Part shown: positions 47,201 through 59,890 of the stretch, piece after piece
Position numbering within the stretch: the first letter of the stretch is position 1
Layout of the letters: each line of letters opens with the position of its first letter
Assembly (NCBI GenBank): GCA_036873135.1
Contig: JAPTYO010000010.1
Span: forward strand, 14,167,134-14,231,133
Direction: 5' to 3'
Origin: Clarkia xantiana subsp. parviflora
Taxonomy: Eukaryota; Streptophyta; Magnoliopsida; Myrtales; Onagraceae
DNA: 64,000 nt
Program-made: the position numbers and the translations under genes
Notes under the pieces: generated by a model
The model's database searches: none
What the model was told of the DNA's origin: nothing
The model's input: only the letters and a program-made list of their open reading frames with translations

Positions 47201-50200
47201 TGATAGCAACATATTCGTTGCAAATTGTTCTATATTCTCGGATATATAGCTCAACTGATAAAGCTTGTTAGCCACCTGCCATGAAATGCAGAACACAAAA
47301 ACATTAAATGTTATTCCCAATTAATTTGTCAGCTATAAAATGCTTAAAATTGAAACCCAGGAAATTTGAAGTAAACTTCCACACCAGTCGAATAGATTTG
47401 GCTCGAATATCGTCTTGAGAATGCACTGCACACTGCCATGCAAAAAAAATCAGTTAAAAGAAACCGTCAATTGGCATATATTAAGCTAAAAAGTTTTACT
47501 CCTCTCCAATGCAAATAAGCATTAATAATGTTTACAAGTAACTAAAAAGACTTTACTGGCTGAATATGTAACAAAAACATACTAGCATGAGGATGCCCCA
47601 GAATCAGTATTAGTAAGTTACCCTAAGAGCTATATCTAAGCCAGCCTGTCGATAATGAGGACGTCCCAAAATTAGACTCCACACAGAACCAAGACCTTGA
47701 GTCACTCGATCGGGATCTCGGAGAGGTTTTCCCCATTGATCAATAACATCAGAGCAGCAGAGATCTCCCATCAGTTTCAAAAGTGAATTCGGCAAAATGG
47801 GAGCTTCACCAAGAAGCCTACTGAAAGACTTGTCTGAAGCTGGAAAGTGATCGAGCAGAGATTTGGCCTACATAATGAGTTAGCATATTAGTCAACCAAA
47901 TTCAACCCGTGACAAATTTGCTGCATGTTTTCACATATTCATGAATGCATACCACGGAAGAGAGGAATCTTTCATATGTACGTGCAGCATCACCAGAGCT
48001 TCCAACACTATCATCCGCAGCAAGAAAGTGCAGATGATACAGGATATGCAGTACAAGCTCATGCCCCTGAAAAAAGGTAAAAAGAAAGTACCAATTAGAA
48101 AGTCATGTCATGTTACGGATAATATGTCATGTTAGCAACATTTTCCTGTCATGGCTAGAAGACGAGTAAATAGCTATCTTTCCAGAAAAATAAATGCAAA
48201 CTGGATGACTGAACAGCTATGCTTTGCAAGTTTAGGAATAACCTAACTTTCCAAATAACATATACCTTTTGTGATTGGTAATCCTCCAGGATATGTTTTT
48301 GCAGCACCCCAACTAGATCATGATCAGCATTGACCTTAAATAACAGATATGAAAGTATTAAATTTAAGCAGAATGATACTACTGAATACTCATGGAAGAC
48401 CTTGAACAATTTGGACATTCACTAGATTATTAATATTACCACTATAGAGTATGTAGCTAGTTTATTTTACAATTGTATGTAGCTGAATGGGTAGTCATAA
48501 TGTAACCGGAGATAGTACATTATGTTTAAGTGACACCAAGAAATACCATTACGACGACATGTCCATTGACAAAGAGCTATAGAAAGTTATATTGAGGACA
48601 GCAGAACTCATCCACCTCAATAAACAAAGTGACAGAAGAAAGTATCCTCTACCTGAGCGACTAATCGAGCAATTAACCCCATCCCCATATCGCTATATTC
48701 CTTTGCTGTCAAGTTCTTGTATGATTCAATGATTCTTGTAAACGACAACTTTCTGACAGTGCTTTCCTGTTCAGCAGTAAGCTCAACATATGATGGAACA
48801 GATGGTAGCTCCCGTCCAGAGTCTTCGAGGACATTGTCTGCAGCAGTGGGAGATTGATGATCTGTTTCTAGTGTCATCTCGTCCTCAGGCTCAGATTCAT
48901 CTGTCTCAATAACTTCTTCCTTAACAGCAATTGAGCTACCTTCATCTATCTGTTTAGGAGAGAGAGCAAATTCTGGAAAAACATTGACCTCAGCAACAGG
49001 AACAATATCCTTGAAATCTTCCAAAACCTCCACTTCATGGATTGGCTCATCCTTTAATGTATGTTCCACCATCTCTTCATCATTCTTGTTTATCATTATT
49101 GATGGTGGCAAAAAGGATCTACCAGCACCCACTGGTGAAAGAGGCTTACTCAAAATAGACCCTTCTAAGTCAGATCGCAAAGAAGCTGTCTCCTGAACAG
49201 GTGGCGGTGGGGGTGGAGGAACTTCAAGAGGAGCAGCTAACCGTGGATCTTGGCGGCGTGGATCCTACAACGCAGTACCACTCAATAGTTAATATCTCAA
49301 ACATAAAAGAGAAAATCAGATTATTATTATTTTTTAAACCAAAGAATAAAAAGAATTACCCGCCGAGGATCACGTTTGGACTCTGTCAAGAAACTACTGC
49401 CACTAGATGAATCTGGTGTCAATGGCATTACAGAGACAGGAGGATGAGGTGGCTGAGGAATGGAGACTGGAGGCACAGAGTTCGTTGGACCAGCAGTACC
49501 CTGTGATGGAATTGTAATTTGTGGGGCCATTTGAGAGCTCCCAAGCTTCGTTAAAGGCGGAGGGATCTTCGGCAAGTGCTTCATGTTAGTTATGACAATA
49601 TCAGCCAACATATCAGGATGCATCTTTGAGACGAGAATTTCAAGAGACTCAGCGCCTCTTTCTCCTTCTGCAAGCAAAGCACCAATCATAGCAATCATTT
49701 GCTCAGCTGGTGTTAGTTCACCAACCAATCCTGGACCATTAAGGGATGCATCCTCCACAAAAGCAGAACCATTCCCGGAATCAGTTGATTGAACTTGCAG
49801 AACTGAGTTAGGATCAGAACCATAGTTAGATCGTTTTGAAGGCGCCATTTGAAGATGGAATGAATCTTCATCGGCTTGACTTATTGACCTTTTCCGGTTT
49901 ACATCCCCAGCAAAATGCATGTCATTGGGGGTTTGATCATTCTGAGCATTAGAAAATTAAATTCAATACATAATTAAATAACTAAAAGTCTATCATGTAT
50001 AAAGTTAACAAAATTTTCATAACACATTTTGTGCAGACCTTCATTGGAAGACGAGAGTCACGAGAAGCTCGCTCAGCATTCCTAACTAACTTATCAACTT
50101 GTCGAAGTACTTGGTCAACAGCATCTCCAGCATTCATAGCCCGTAGAACTCTAATCAATCTCTCTCTTGACTGGAAAAAAAAAAAAAAAAAAAGACACGA

Positions 50201-53200
50201 CCCATCGTTTTAGAAACTGGCCAATTATTCCATTCAATGTACATGTATTCAAATGTAAAATATTTGTACCTCCATGATGGGGGGATATGTGCATTTTAGA
50301 AACCCCAGAAAGGCACTTCTTAGAGAGTATTGAACACTAAAAGCATGAAAACTCTTCACTCTTTGGTAATTCATCACATTAAAATCAAGCAGTGTGGACA
50401 AAATGAAGCTGAAGTGCTGTGTTCTCTTCTTCGCAATGGCTGCAAGACTGCACAATAAACAGCAACTATGACATAAGAACCAGGGAGAAAAATTTAATGC
50501 TGCAACAAATTCTGTGCATCTGCCAAGTGATAAAGATACAAAGGACTGAGAAATAACAAAGCTTCAACATTCAGAAGATAAATAAGCACAAAGAAACCAC
50601 CCATGGAACATGTAATTGTAACTAAACAACAGATCTCCAAAAGTACAACTCGCCTCCCTTCTTCTCCTCCCATACTAACAATACAAGCGGGTTCTCTTAT
50701 TGATCTGCAGGGCTATAATTTTTTTATATCATTAAAACCAATACTGGAACTCAAATCTATGTATACCCCTCAATGCTTAAGGTTTTGGAAGTTCAGTAAC
50801 AGAAGACAAACGACGATGTTTTGAATACACTCTTCAAAAATCCAACAGCTTCAGGTCACTTGTTCAATTTCCTTTAATGAGTAGAGAAACAGTAAGTACC
50901 ATAAACACTAGCTGTCAACATAAGAACCTTCCAGACTTATTTTTGAAATTTAACAAGTAGGAATATCATTAATAATGCAGAATCTGGGTGCAAATATAAG
51001 CTGAACTGAGACACCATTGGCTTCTAGAAAGATTAACACAGCTCAAAAGCCTTCACTACTTGTCTAAAAAATACAATAATGTTCTAAGCCTAATTACAAA
51101 CTTAAACTTATTGATTTTGCTTGCTATTTTCCTGATGCAACTGCACAAACTGATAGCAACTGGGTAACTACTTTCAACAGATAATCATTATCATTAAACC
51201 ATCTTTAGAAACATCCAATCTGTGACAGTGAGAAGGCATCCAACAGGAATTACACTAGATTTAACTGCAAACGGAAAAATTAGGGAAAGAAAAATAACAG
51301 TGGCAACTAAGACGGGAAAGAAATAGCACAGTCAATATCCACAATGCTACTATTATTCAAGGCTAGAGGTAGAATTCAGACAGTCATGCGGATCCTTCAT
51401 TTATTAAGCCAGCTTACACTCAAATACACGTTCTATATCTTGGATGAAGAATTATGGAAGCACAAGCATGATATGGCTAACAGATAACAACAGCTGACAT
51501 AAGTTATCAGGAAATCAGTGAAAGATCTCAGTTACACAGCACTAAAATAACAGGACAATAAGGTTCCTCTTTTAACCCATGAGAAAAACCCTGCTTGATG
51601 GCCAGATACTCATATCTCCATCAGCTCAACTAGTTTTCAGCAATCTCAAGATGTGAATGCCCTCTTTAAAAACAAAAACTTGTGGAGATTGCATTCCCCA
51701 TGCATGCCAAATTCAAGAAGACATTAAACCATCAATGAGAATACTGTTGCAGCTTGAACAGGATAACATCATTTGAAACGAAACCTACCTTCAATTTTTA
51801 TGGTTCTCCATCTAAGATTTAACTATTATGTTTTAACATATTCAAATTGGTTGTCCTTTTATGTGAAACTATGCTCATGCTCCCACCACACGCAGCACAC
51901 AGATAACATTTCCCAGCAAGCTTGTTGTGGTTATATTATTCCATTAGATTTTAGTGAGAACATCAGTTTACAAGTATTTTAAAATTATTTTCATTGATAA
52001 AAAATCAGTTGTAAAAAACACTTTTGGTAATTACCAGAAATTTAGATTAAGTTATCAAATTTGATAAAAATTAAAAATAAAAAAATAAAAGGATACCAGG
52101 TAAAAAAAGGTCTGAAAAAGAGTGATAACAGAACCAAATTTCAGTTATATAAGATATAAGGTTCTTATTTAGGTTTTCTTCTCAATATAGGGTGTGACAA
52201 TATCAACTTTTTGAATCCCTCTGCTGATGAACCTGGCATATAGGCTTTGCAAACTTCAGTGATGATTACTTTTAAGAAAAATTTGATTCCTCTTCTGTAA
52301 GTAAATTGTGAACAAATGGAGCTATAAATAGAAACTCTGACATTACTCTGATAACTCATTTGCTTAGAATGATCACAGGATCCTGATGGTCTCATTTTTG
52401 ACAGGCACACTGAATAATAATCCAAGCATTGAACTTAATGAAAACCACAGATTAACACTTCTGCGTGAAATTTAAATAGACCAAATTAGCTTACTAATAT
52501 ATATGTAATATATATGCAAAATTGTATCAGTGTCAGATATAATATACACACTAAGGCTACCAGCTGCATGCTAAATACAGCACATATATAACTTAAAAGA
52601 ATGTAAGAACTGTTGTCTGACAGTTTACAATCCTTGGATGAATATTCTATCCAGAGCTTAACAATTCCTATCATTTCCAAAAGGTGCTCCATAGTACAAA
52701 AGTGTAGTATGGATTCTGCCAAGCCCCCAACACTTGACACCAGAGCAGAAGTACCCGAAGCTATCAACTCCTCAAAAACAGAGCTGGTCAGCATGCTGCA
52801 ATAATGTCAGGCAGATGCAGTTGAGGTGATACTACCTGTTCCAACTTCCAAGCTCCAGTGATCCCTCCGAATTATAATTGTAAAACAGCAAGCAAATTTC
52901 AGTTTGCTCGCTCTCTATATCTACAAATTTTAAGGCCTCATTAATCTGAGCTAGTTAATGACATTAATATCAACATCCAATATCAATTTATTGGGTTTTA
53001 AAAACTACTCACCATCTTGCATAAAACAGGGTTCTGATCTAGAGAAGTGGACAAAACCAGGAGTGAGCATCTGATATGTTAAGCAATCCTTAGGTAACTA
53101 AGTTCTTGTTTAGTATACAAACTGCCATAGCACGGCAACAGTTTACTAGCACCAATGATCAGCATAAACCAGGAAACATGGAAATTGATGCAACATTTTG

Positions 53201-55374
53201 TAAATTACAGTGGCCACAAAACTAGCACTAGGAATTTGATAAACCACTTACCAGGTACGAAAACTACATAAAACTAAAATGAGCAAAGTAACGATGTGTT
53301 ACTGAAATGCTTTACCACCAAAATGATAGAAGATGATTATATTCATTAATATATCGTGGACACACAGCCTCAGAAAGACAAAGTAGACAACATACACATA
53401 ATATCACATTTTGCAAGAATAACGACCATTTTTTTTGGCCAACGAATAATGACCATTTAACAGAACCAACAACCGACGAAAACGAATATGATGCAAACAG
53501 CCTGGGGAAAGCAGTTAGAGATAAAACCCAAAAGCATGTCATGGTCGATAAAGTGAATCAGTTCATGGAAAAATATGCAGGAGTACATGGAGGATTTAAC
53601 TAAAGTAGCGTAGAGCTCACCAAGTGATAACTGTAATTACAACAGACCCTGGGTGATTGTTAGCTGCTCGTAACAGATCAAATAAAGTTCCAAGAATCCT
53701 CTTTGCTTCTGCGATATATAAAACTGGATCTAGAAAAGGGTAGCCTCCAACCAGCCATGTAACATTAAAAACCTGTCTACTTCCTTTAAAAAAATACATA
53801 TATATATAGTTAGTAAATGTACAGATCATTTTTATTTTTTATGTCACTACTGATCATAAAACACTACCTTCACTTTTTGGTTTTGCATAGTCATCGTTAT
53901 TGGGTGAAAAGAGTAACACAAATGTCTCCAAGAATTTCAAGGCCAACAATCTGGTACTAACTGCGCCGGGCTACAGTGTCAAAATAGTATCAAGTTAGCA
54001 AACCTAATAAATACCTATGACAAAATACTTTAAAAAGTTAATGGCTTTAAGCATTTGCCATGATTCATGCTCCCAATTCCAAGTTAATAAAGCATTCCTA
54101 ACTTTCTATGTTGTACCAATCGTTTCAGTATCTGAAAGTTTTCTGGACATGCTGCTCTAGCTGCATTGAGAAGTTAATACACAAAACTTCGCCATAAACA
54201 TGTCCGTACAAAGAAAATGGGACAGAAAACCACTTACAATCACAACTTATCAACTAAGTTATGCCGTCAACTCAATACCTAATGTATACCACGTGAAATT
54301 ATAAACACCATCTCCAAGTACCTCAAGTGCTATTGCAAAGACAACATCTTTGAACTTCACCATCCACATCCAAATATCTTCAAGCCACCTCTCTATTTTT
54401 CCACGTCGACGCATCTAAAATTAAAAAAGTCCATGATCATCATGAATGGAAGAAAGACAAATGTGCAAGTCTTAGTCAATTAGCATATAAGGCTGCACTG
54501 AAGTGTGTGGTGTACAAGTTACCAGCAAGAACATAAGCAGCATTCCAGCAAGCTAACATAAATATGTAAACTAAAAAATTCACAAAGAAGATGAATCTAC
54601 GTGTGTATCTGCTTGAGAGAGAGACAGACAGACCGACCTGCATTGCCATCTCTTCAAGAACGCTGAAGAAGAACTTCATCCCGCTGACAATAGACTGCAC
54701 TACTACAATTTGATCGGTATCTCGTAAAAACGCCAGTAATATTGGCATTAATATTGAGGAACGATCCAGTGCTCTTAATCCAACCTCTTCCACAATCCTA
54801 GTAATTGAAGCAATTTTTGTAAAGCACTGACAAAAATACCTACTAAGGTGTTTCTAACAAAAAATCTACTAAGGTGAACTATACGAACACAAATCATCCT
54901 ATCACAACGAACAAAAACAATTCCAGATAAAATTGACCAGTACTTCAGACAATACAAGGACACAATTATAACGTATCTAAAATTCTAAATACTGTAAGGA
55001 TTAGTCAGATTCTTTCAAGACGAAATTGATAAATACAATGTCAAAGCAGACATTTCGAAATGAGTTGATTGCACTTTCTCGAAAATCAACCAATGGGGAG
55101 TCGAGGGCACAGAGAATAAGAGATTGGTCACGCAGAAAGCAAAAAAAGTTAGGGTTTTAATAGGCACTAACTCCAGGAGAGATTTCCTGACAAGACCCTG
55201 AGGCGAAAACTGGAGCTCGACGAGGTAGGGGAAGAGCTCCGACGCGAATGAAGCATCGACAGAAAGCAGAATATCCTTGACCTGCCGAAGGGAGGACAGC
55301 TTTACTGCCAAATCACCGTGATTGTTGGCCGCGGAGAGAAGAGACAGCGCTTGGTCCCTGGAAACTGCAGCCAT
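44211..55374 (-). CDS. symplekin/Pta1-like cleavage-polyadenylation scaffold
   Basis: A 27-exon model closes in frame (3930 bp, 1309 aa): 55374-55172, 54797-54638, 54414-54322, 53970-53868, 53783-53621, 50447-50270, 50170-50039, 49941-49360, 49264-48653, 48334-48266, 48066-47953, 47867-47622, 47432-47385, 47275-47132, 46824-46684, 46578-46516, 46415-46305, 46209-46126, 46044-45997, 45890-45816, 45705-45610, 45412-45332, 45232-45161, 44936-44892, 44797-44714, 44482-44379, 44289-44211. All junctions are GT-AG. The N-terminal HEAT-like Symplekin/Pta1 domain (AANNHGDLAVKLSSLRQVK, then FKDVVFAIALE, VFNVTWLVGGYP) spans about residues 1-330. A Pro-rich/acidic linker with a seven-Pro run follows, and the Symplekin_C region (FEQRTVFTQQVLARAL, KMPKLWVGFLKCISQT) closes the protein. 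Symplekin bridges CPSF and CstF in nuclear mRNA 3' processing; the Arabidopsis homologue ESP4 promotes transcript termination. Intron 5 is 3.2 kb; others are short. Confidence 0.92.
50448..53620 (-). other. long intron 5 of the symplekin gene
   Basis: 3.17 kb between exon 5 (ending at ITVIT-C) and exon 6 (starting LAAIAKKRTQ). No symplekin residues are missing, judging from homologue memory. Most of it is featureless. The minus-strand stretch 52600-52797 is open and protein-like (SVFEELIASGTSALVSSVGG) and could be an exon relic or alternative exon, unidentified. Confidence 0.6.
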
Positions 55375-55602
55375 GGCTTTTTTTTTCCGTGGAAGATGGA
55401 CAGAATTACGAGTATTAGAGGATTGGTAAGGTGTGCGTTGCCCCGAAAGTGAAGGGGGAGGAGATGGCTTCCGGGTTCGACTGAAGTCGGAGAAGAACTT
55501 TGGGTTTGGAGGATGAAGAACAGAGGAGGGGTTATAATAACTTATAAGTACGGTAACTTTATTTTTCATATTTATATTTACATAATCATATATCATATAA
55601 AC
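55375..55602 (-). promoter_or_regulatory. 5' leader and proximal promoter of the symplekin gene
   Basis: Only 228 bp separate the start codon from the left end of the hAT-like element at 55603. The region directly upstream of the ATG is purine/GC-richer and presumably 5' UTR. AT-rich sequence at 55555-55600 may hold a TATA-like element. No distinct motif can be proven. Confidence 0.35.
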
Positions 55603-55795
55603 CAGTGTTATCAGAACCGGACCGGACCGGCGGCCTAACCGGGTTCGAATCAGAACCGCTGTCTTTACCGGTCCGGTCGAGCAAATTCGAAAGATGTAAG
55701 CGAATCCGATTCTATAACCGATTTTTTTTCGAATTGGCCAATTTTGAGCAGACCGAACGGTCCACCGGTCTGCCGGTTCGATATTAAAAAATAAA

Positions 55796-56288
55796 GGGTT
55801 AATAGGTCTTTTGGTCCACGATGTTTTTTTTTCCTAGTTTTGGTACCATATGTTTGCATATTTTTTCTAGTTTTGGTCCGACCGTTACATTCCGTCCATT
55901 TTTTGACATGTACAAGTCACGTGATCCACCATAAACTTTCAGTTTTGTTCAATTTAGTCTCTCTAATACTTTCCTAACCTTTTTTTTTGTTCAATTTAGT
56001 CCCGAAATTTTAAAAATTCAATTGGACCTATTGTTCAATTGGGGTCAATTTTGAAACTTCGGGACTAAACTGAACAAAAAAAAAGTTAAGAAAGTATTAG
56101 AGGCACTACATTTAAAGTTTAGAGTGGATCACGTGACTTGAACATGTCAAAAAATGGACGGAATGTAACGGTTAGACCAAAACTAGAAAAAATATGCAAA
56201 CATATGGTACCAAAACTAGGTAAAAAAAACATCATTGACCAAAATCCAAAAGTTGTCAAACATCATGGACCAAAAGACCTGTTAACCC
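55796..56288. mobile_element. Mutator-like MITE nested in the hAT-like element
   Basis: Inverted ends GGGTTAATAGGTCTTTTGG and GGGTTAACAGGTCTTTTGG, with a perfect 9-bp duplication AAAAATAAA (55787-55795, 56289-56297). The 493-bp element is nearly a full inverted repeat around 'ttcaattgg', with arms sharing 'ggtaccatatgtttgcat'. Confidence 0.9.
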
Positions 56289-56402
56289 AAAAATAAATAA
56301 ATAAATCTTAGCATAAGCTTTAATCCAGTCGCAGCTCTATTTTATTCTACTCTTAATTGCTCTACTTCAGCGCTGCGACTCGTTTCCTCCCGGCGAAGCC
56401 AG

Positions 56403-56635
56403 ATGGAGGAGAAGGAGCCTCTACCTTCCGTATCCGATCCCGTGATGGAGGCCGTCGTCGTTGTTCCCTCTCCATAAAGACGACGAAATCTCTTTATATG
56501 TCCCTCTAACCCCGTCGGATCTCAAAGAAATCCTCATATTCGGCGCATCTCCTTCTTCTTCGTCCAATTCGTCGTGTTTCCTTCAAAGCTACGCTCAAGA
56601 GCCTTCACTACTACCACCAGCAGATCCAGGGTTTG
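56403..56635 (+). pseudogene. captured gene-like fragment, unidentified
   Basis: An ATG at 56403 opens MEEKEPLPSVSDPVMEAVVV and stops after 24 codons at about 56477. One frame over, the sequence continues as DDEISLYVPLTPSDLKEIL and then a Ser-rich stretch, ending at a CCAG/GTTTGG donor-like site near 56635. Codon composition is unlike the AT-rich surroundings. This looks like the first exon of a host gene with a frameshift. The family is not recognised. Confidence 0.4.
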
Positions 56636-57159
56636 GTTAAATGGTTGAGTCTTTTTCCATATTTTTTACTATGGAGTATGCAGATGACCATGTTTAGTTC
56701 GTTGTTTTCTGCTGCTGTCATGTCTAGCAGCACGTGAGTGAGTGGGAAGGGGGGCATGACTAGGGTTTTATATGGTTGTGGGCCTGGGTTTATGATTCTT
56801 ATCTCTACTCTTTTCTTTTGGTGGGCTGGATACTCTAATAAAATGGGCCAACTTATGCAATGATTCCGGTGATAATATTGGACGAGTTATGCAACGATTC
56901 CGGTCGAACCGGGTTCGGACCGGTGAACCGAGAACCGGCAACCTCACTGGTTCAGTGTCTGGTCCGGTTCTAATAACACTGATATATACTGTAAATTGTA
57001 AAGACTTTATTAGTTTTTTTTCTTTCCAAATAAACGATTCATTCCACACCGGACAATATAAAATATCAATGGATACAAGTTTAAGTCCAACTCAAGTAAA
57101 CGTAAAAGAGAGGGCGGAGTAGTGACACACGGTTATCCATACACGATCTCTTCCTACAC

Positions 57160-58075
57160 TGGATTGCAACCCAGTTAGCACACACATTTACGTTTCGCGA
57201 GATGGACGACCAACAAACTTCACGGAAGCTGCATGCCTTCCTTCAGATATTATAGATCTGCATCTCGACTCTCCAGTTCAGATCACGATCAGGACCATTA
57301 ATGCCATCATTTGCCTCCTTGTAGTCGGATTCGATAATAACCCGGTCTCATCATTGTCGAATCAAAAGTTCGACCGCCGCATCAATTGCTTTCATCTCCA
57401 TCTTAAGGCTAGTGCATCCAGGAGCCAAAGAGGAATATCCACCCACCAGCTCACCGTCTGAAGCCTTAGCAATGCAACCGACGCCACCCTCGACCATAGA
57501 TTCCAGCCATGATCCATCGGAGTTCACTTTAACGAAGCCGTTAGGGGGCAATGACCACTAATCAGGGTGCCTTATCAAGGTAGCTGCCTGTGCGCGAACA
57601 CCGACCACCACTGATGTCCTATATATTCGTTGTAATCGTGCTAGATCGAATCAGCCGTTTGTCTCGGATTCGGGGCAACCTGAGCATACATTGCCCTGCA
57701 TCTCTTTTTCCATAACATCCAACATGTAAGACCGACAAGTGATCACCGATCTGAACATTGTTTCTTGGTCATGCACGGGCCACCCCGTACACACACATAT
57801 TCACTCACAGTACCAACCCCCACGAGCTCCGGTCGGATAGCCAAAGTCGCGAACCAAACCAGCCTCGTTCAAGAACACCCAAACAACATATGAGCGACCG
57901 TTTCAGCCTCCAAACAAAACGGACAGGACGACTCCACTAGTATTCCACGCCTGGCCAGATTCACTCTAACCGCTAGTGCATTCGCATGAATCTTCCACAT
58001 GAAGGATCAAACATTCGGCAAAGCACCCATCTACCATATATCCTTCCACCGTAGCCCAGATAACCATGGCTGCTC
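57160..58075 (-). pseudogene. LINE 3' remnant: zinc-binding RT domain and RNase H
   Basis: Read leftward: a zf-RVT region with MWKIHANALAVRVNLARRGI and SCPFCLEAETVAHMLFGC (about 58040-57890), then an RNase H domain with VKVNSDGSWLE (catalytic Asp), SLKMEMKAIDAAVELL (catalytic Glu) and VIIESDYKEA (catalytic Asp), ending near 57160. Two adjacent stop codons follow ELLIRQ at about 57350 and others occur upstream, so it is dead. The order zf-RVT then RVT_3 RNase H is characteristic of plant L1-type LINEs. The reverse transcriptase itself is missing. Confidence 0.7.
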
Positions 58076-58648
58076 TGGACAATCACACTCGCCCCATCAC
58101 CCTCACCACATGTCAACTAGAGATATACTGAACCCACATATAATATAACAGTTCTTGTATAGGGCCAACAAAATCTATTTGGTATCGAGTCAGTCGGAAG
58201 GGGAATCCGCTCAATCACATCAACATGTTCGGCCGCAGTCTGTTGTTCAATCACCAAGGGGTACCAACGTCGATCCTACATTGCTTTTTACTTTAATGTG
58301 TTGTTTACATTGTTCAAGTCGGAAAAAAAAATGCTTACATTGTTCATAGAAATTTGGAAGTCAAGCGGTAACTGCCACCACAAAACATCTCATCCACCAA
58401 TTTTATAGAGTGACATACTATGCAACATAACCACAATTTATTATTGTCCATAGTTGGTCTTAACTCTTAACTACATAAAAAATTAACTGATTATGAGCTC
58501 TGTGTTTACAGTGAATACAAATCAACTGAACTCATAAGCAAAAGAACTCGACTCTTGGGATGTAAAGTGCACGGAATCTCAGCTTCCCGCAGAATCATCC
58601 GTATAAAATGATCTGAAATTTGTCGACTCCTTTCTATCATAAAGTGAT
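58076..58648. other. gap without recognisable gene
   Basis: No supported feature. The phrase 'ttggtatcgagtcag' at about 58180 vaguely recalls a retroelement primer site but has no LTR beside it. Confidence 0.4.
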
Positions 58649-58657
58649 TTTAGCTTT

Positions 58658-59588
58658 GGATTAAGAACACAATAGGGGCCTGAATGTTTGCCCATGTTGC
58701 CCGGAGAGGTCTGAATGTTAAAATGATATTATTAAAGGCCTGAATTTTGAGTTATGTTTATATGAGAGGTCTTCGTCTATTTTTTCTGTTAAAAGTGACG
58801 GAAAGTGGTCACATGTTTGGCATGTGACCGAAAATAAACTGAAAACCCAAAAATGCCCTCAGACCAAAGTGTGTCCCTCACATGCTTGACCTAAAAAGAC
58901 GAAAAAGCCCTTTAAGCCACCACGGCTCCAGCGACCACCACCACGACTCCGGCAACCACCACCCGGCTCCGGCGACCACCACCCCAGCTCCGGTGACCAC
59001 CACCCAGCTCCGGCGACCACCACCCAACTCCGGCGACCACCACCACGGCTCCGATTGGCCCGAATCGGAGCCAAAAAGCTCCGATCGGAGCTCTGTTGCT
59101 CCAGTCGGGGCCACAGAGCTCCAGATCGGAGCTCTGTGGCTCCGGTCGGGGCCACATAGATAGGAGCTTTGGAGCTCCAGAGCTCTGATCAGAGCTTTTT
59201 GGCTCCGATTCGGGCCAATCGGAGTCGTGGTGGTGGACGCCGGAGTTGGGTGGTGGTCGCCGGAGCTGGGTGGTGGTCGCCGGGTGGCGGTTGCCGGAGT
59301 CGGGGTGGTGGTCGCCGGGTGGCGGTGGCCGGAGCCGTGGTGGCTTTAAGGGCATAATTAGTGTGCATGGGTATTTTAGACATTTCACAATTCATTAATT
59401 AAACTGATAAATTGTATAATAATTGCAAAAGGGTAATTCTGTCATTTCACGTGGTTCCGTTACATTTAACAGAAATTTTGGACGGAAAACAGAAAAACAA
59501 CAAACATGATAATTCAGACCCTTAATAGCAACCTTTTTCAATTCATACCTCTCCGGGCAACATGGGCAAATATTCAGGCCCCTAACCC
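58658..59588. mobile_element. Mutator-like MITE, same family as the intron copy
   Basis: Left end GGATTAAGAACACAATAGG; the right end has lost about 11 bp ('attgtgttctt') but keeps the terminal CCC. The flanks are a perfect 9-bp duplication TTTAGCTTT (58649-58657, 59589-59597). It shares the arm phrases 'cctgaatgtttgcccatgtt' and 'gacggaaagtggtcacatg' with 41562-42229, and a longer GC-rich core of 'ccaccacc' and 'ggagctc' repeats. ORFs in the core are artefacts. Confidence 0.85.
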
Positions 59589-59890
59589 TTTAGCTTTTCT
59601 TCTCAGTGTCTCTCTTCAGAAATGGCGAGAGAGAGATATATCTTGTGTGTTTTTACATGCAAAGGGAATTCAATGTTGCCAAGAAATTTAATTAAATCAG
59701 ATAAATTGAAGATATGATCCCTTTGAATGGGTTGATACATATAAGGCTAAAGAAACGACAAATGTGAAAGTACTGGAAATGATGCTTTTTAAATTGAATT
59801 TGTAGATACTTTAAAGCCTGTTTACCTCAAAAGGTGTACAGTTTTAAATAAATTGTAATACTTGAAAAATATATATCTTTTACCTATATA

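Larger units (their letters stand above)
55603..56981. mobile_element. hAT-like TIR element carrying a gene-like fragment
   Basis: Inverted ends CAGTGTTATCAGAACCGGAC and CAGTGTTATTAGAACCGGAC differ at one base. The flanks atataaac and atatatac match at 7 of 8 positions, as for hAT insertion. Within it lie a complete Mutator-like MITE (55796-56288) and a protein-coding-like segment (56403-56635). No transposase is present, so it is non-autonomous. The Pack-type interpretation is inferred. Confidence 0.65.
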
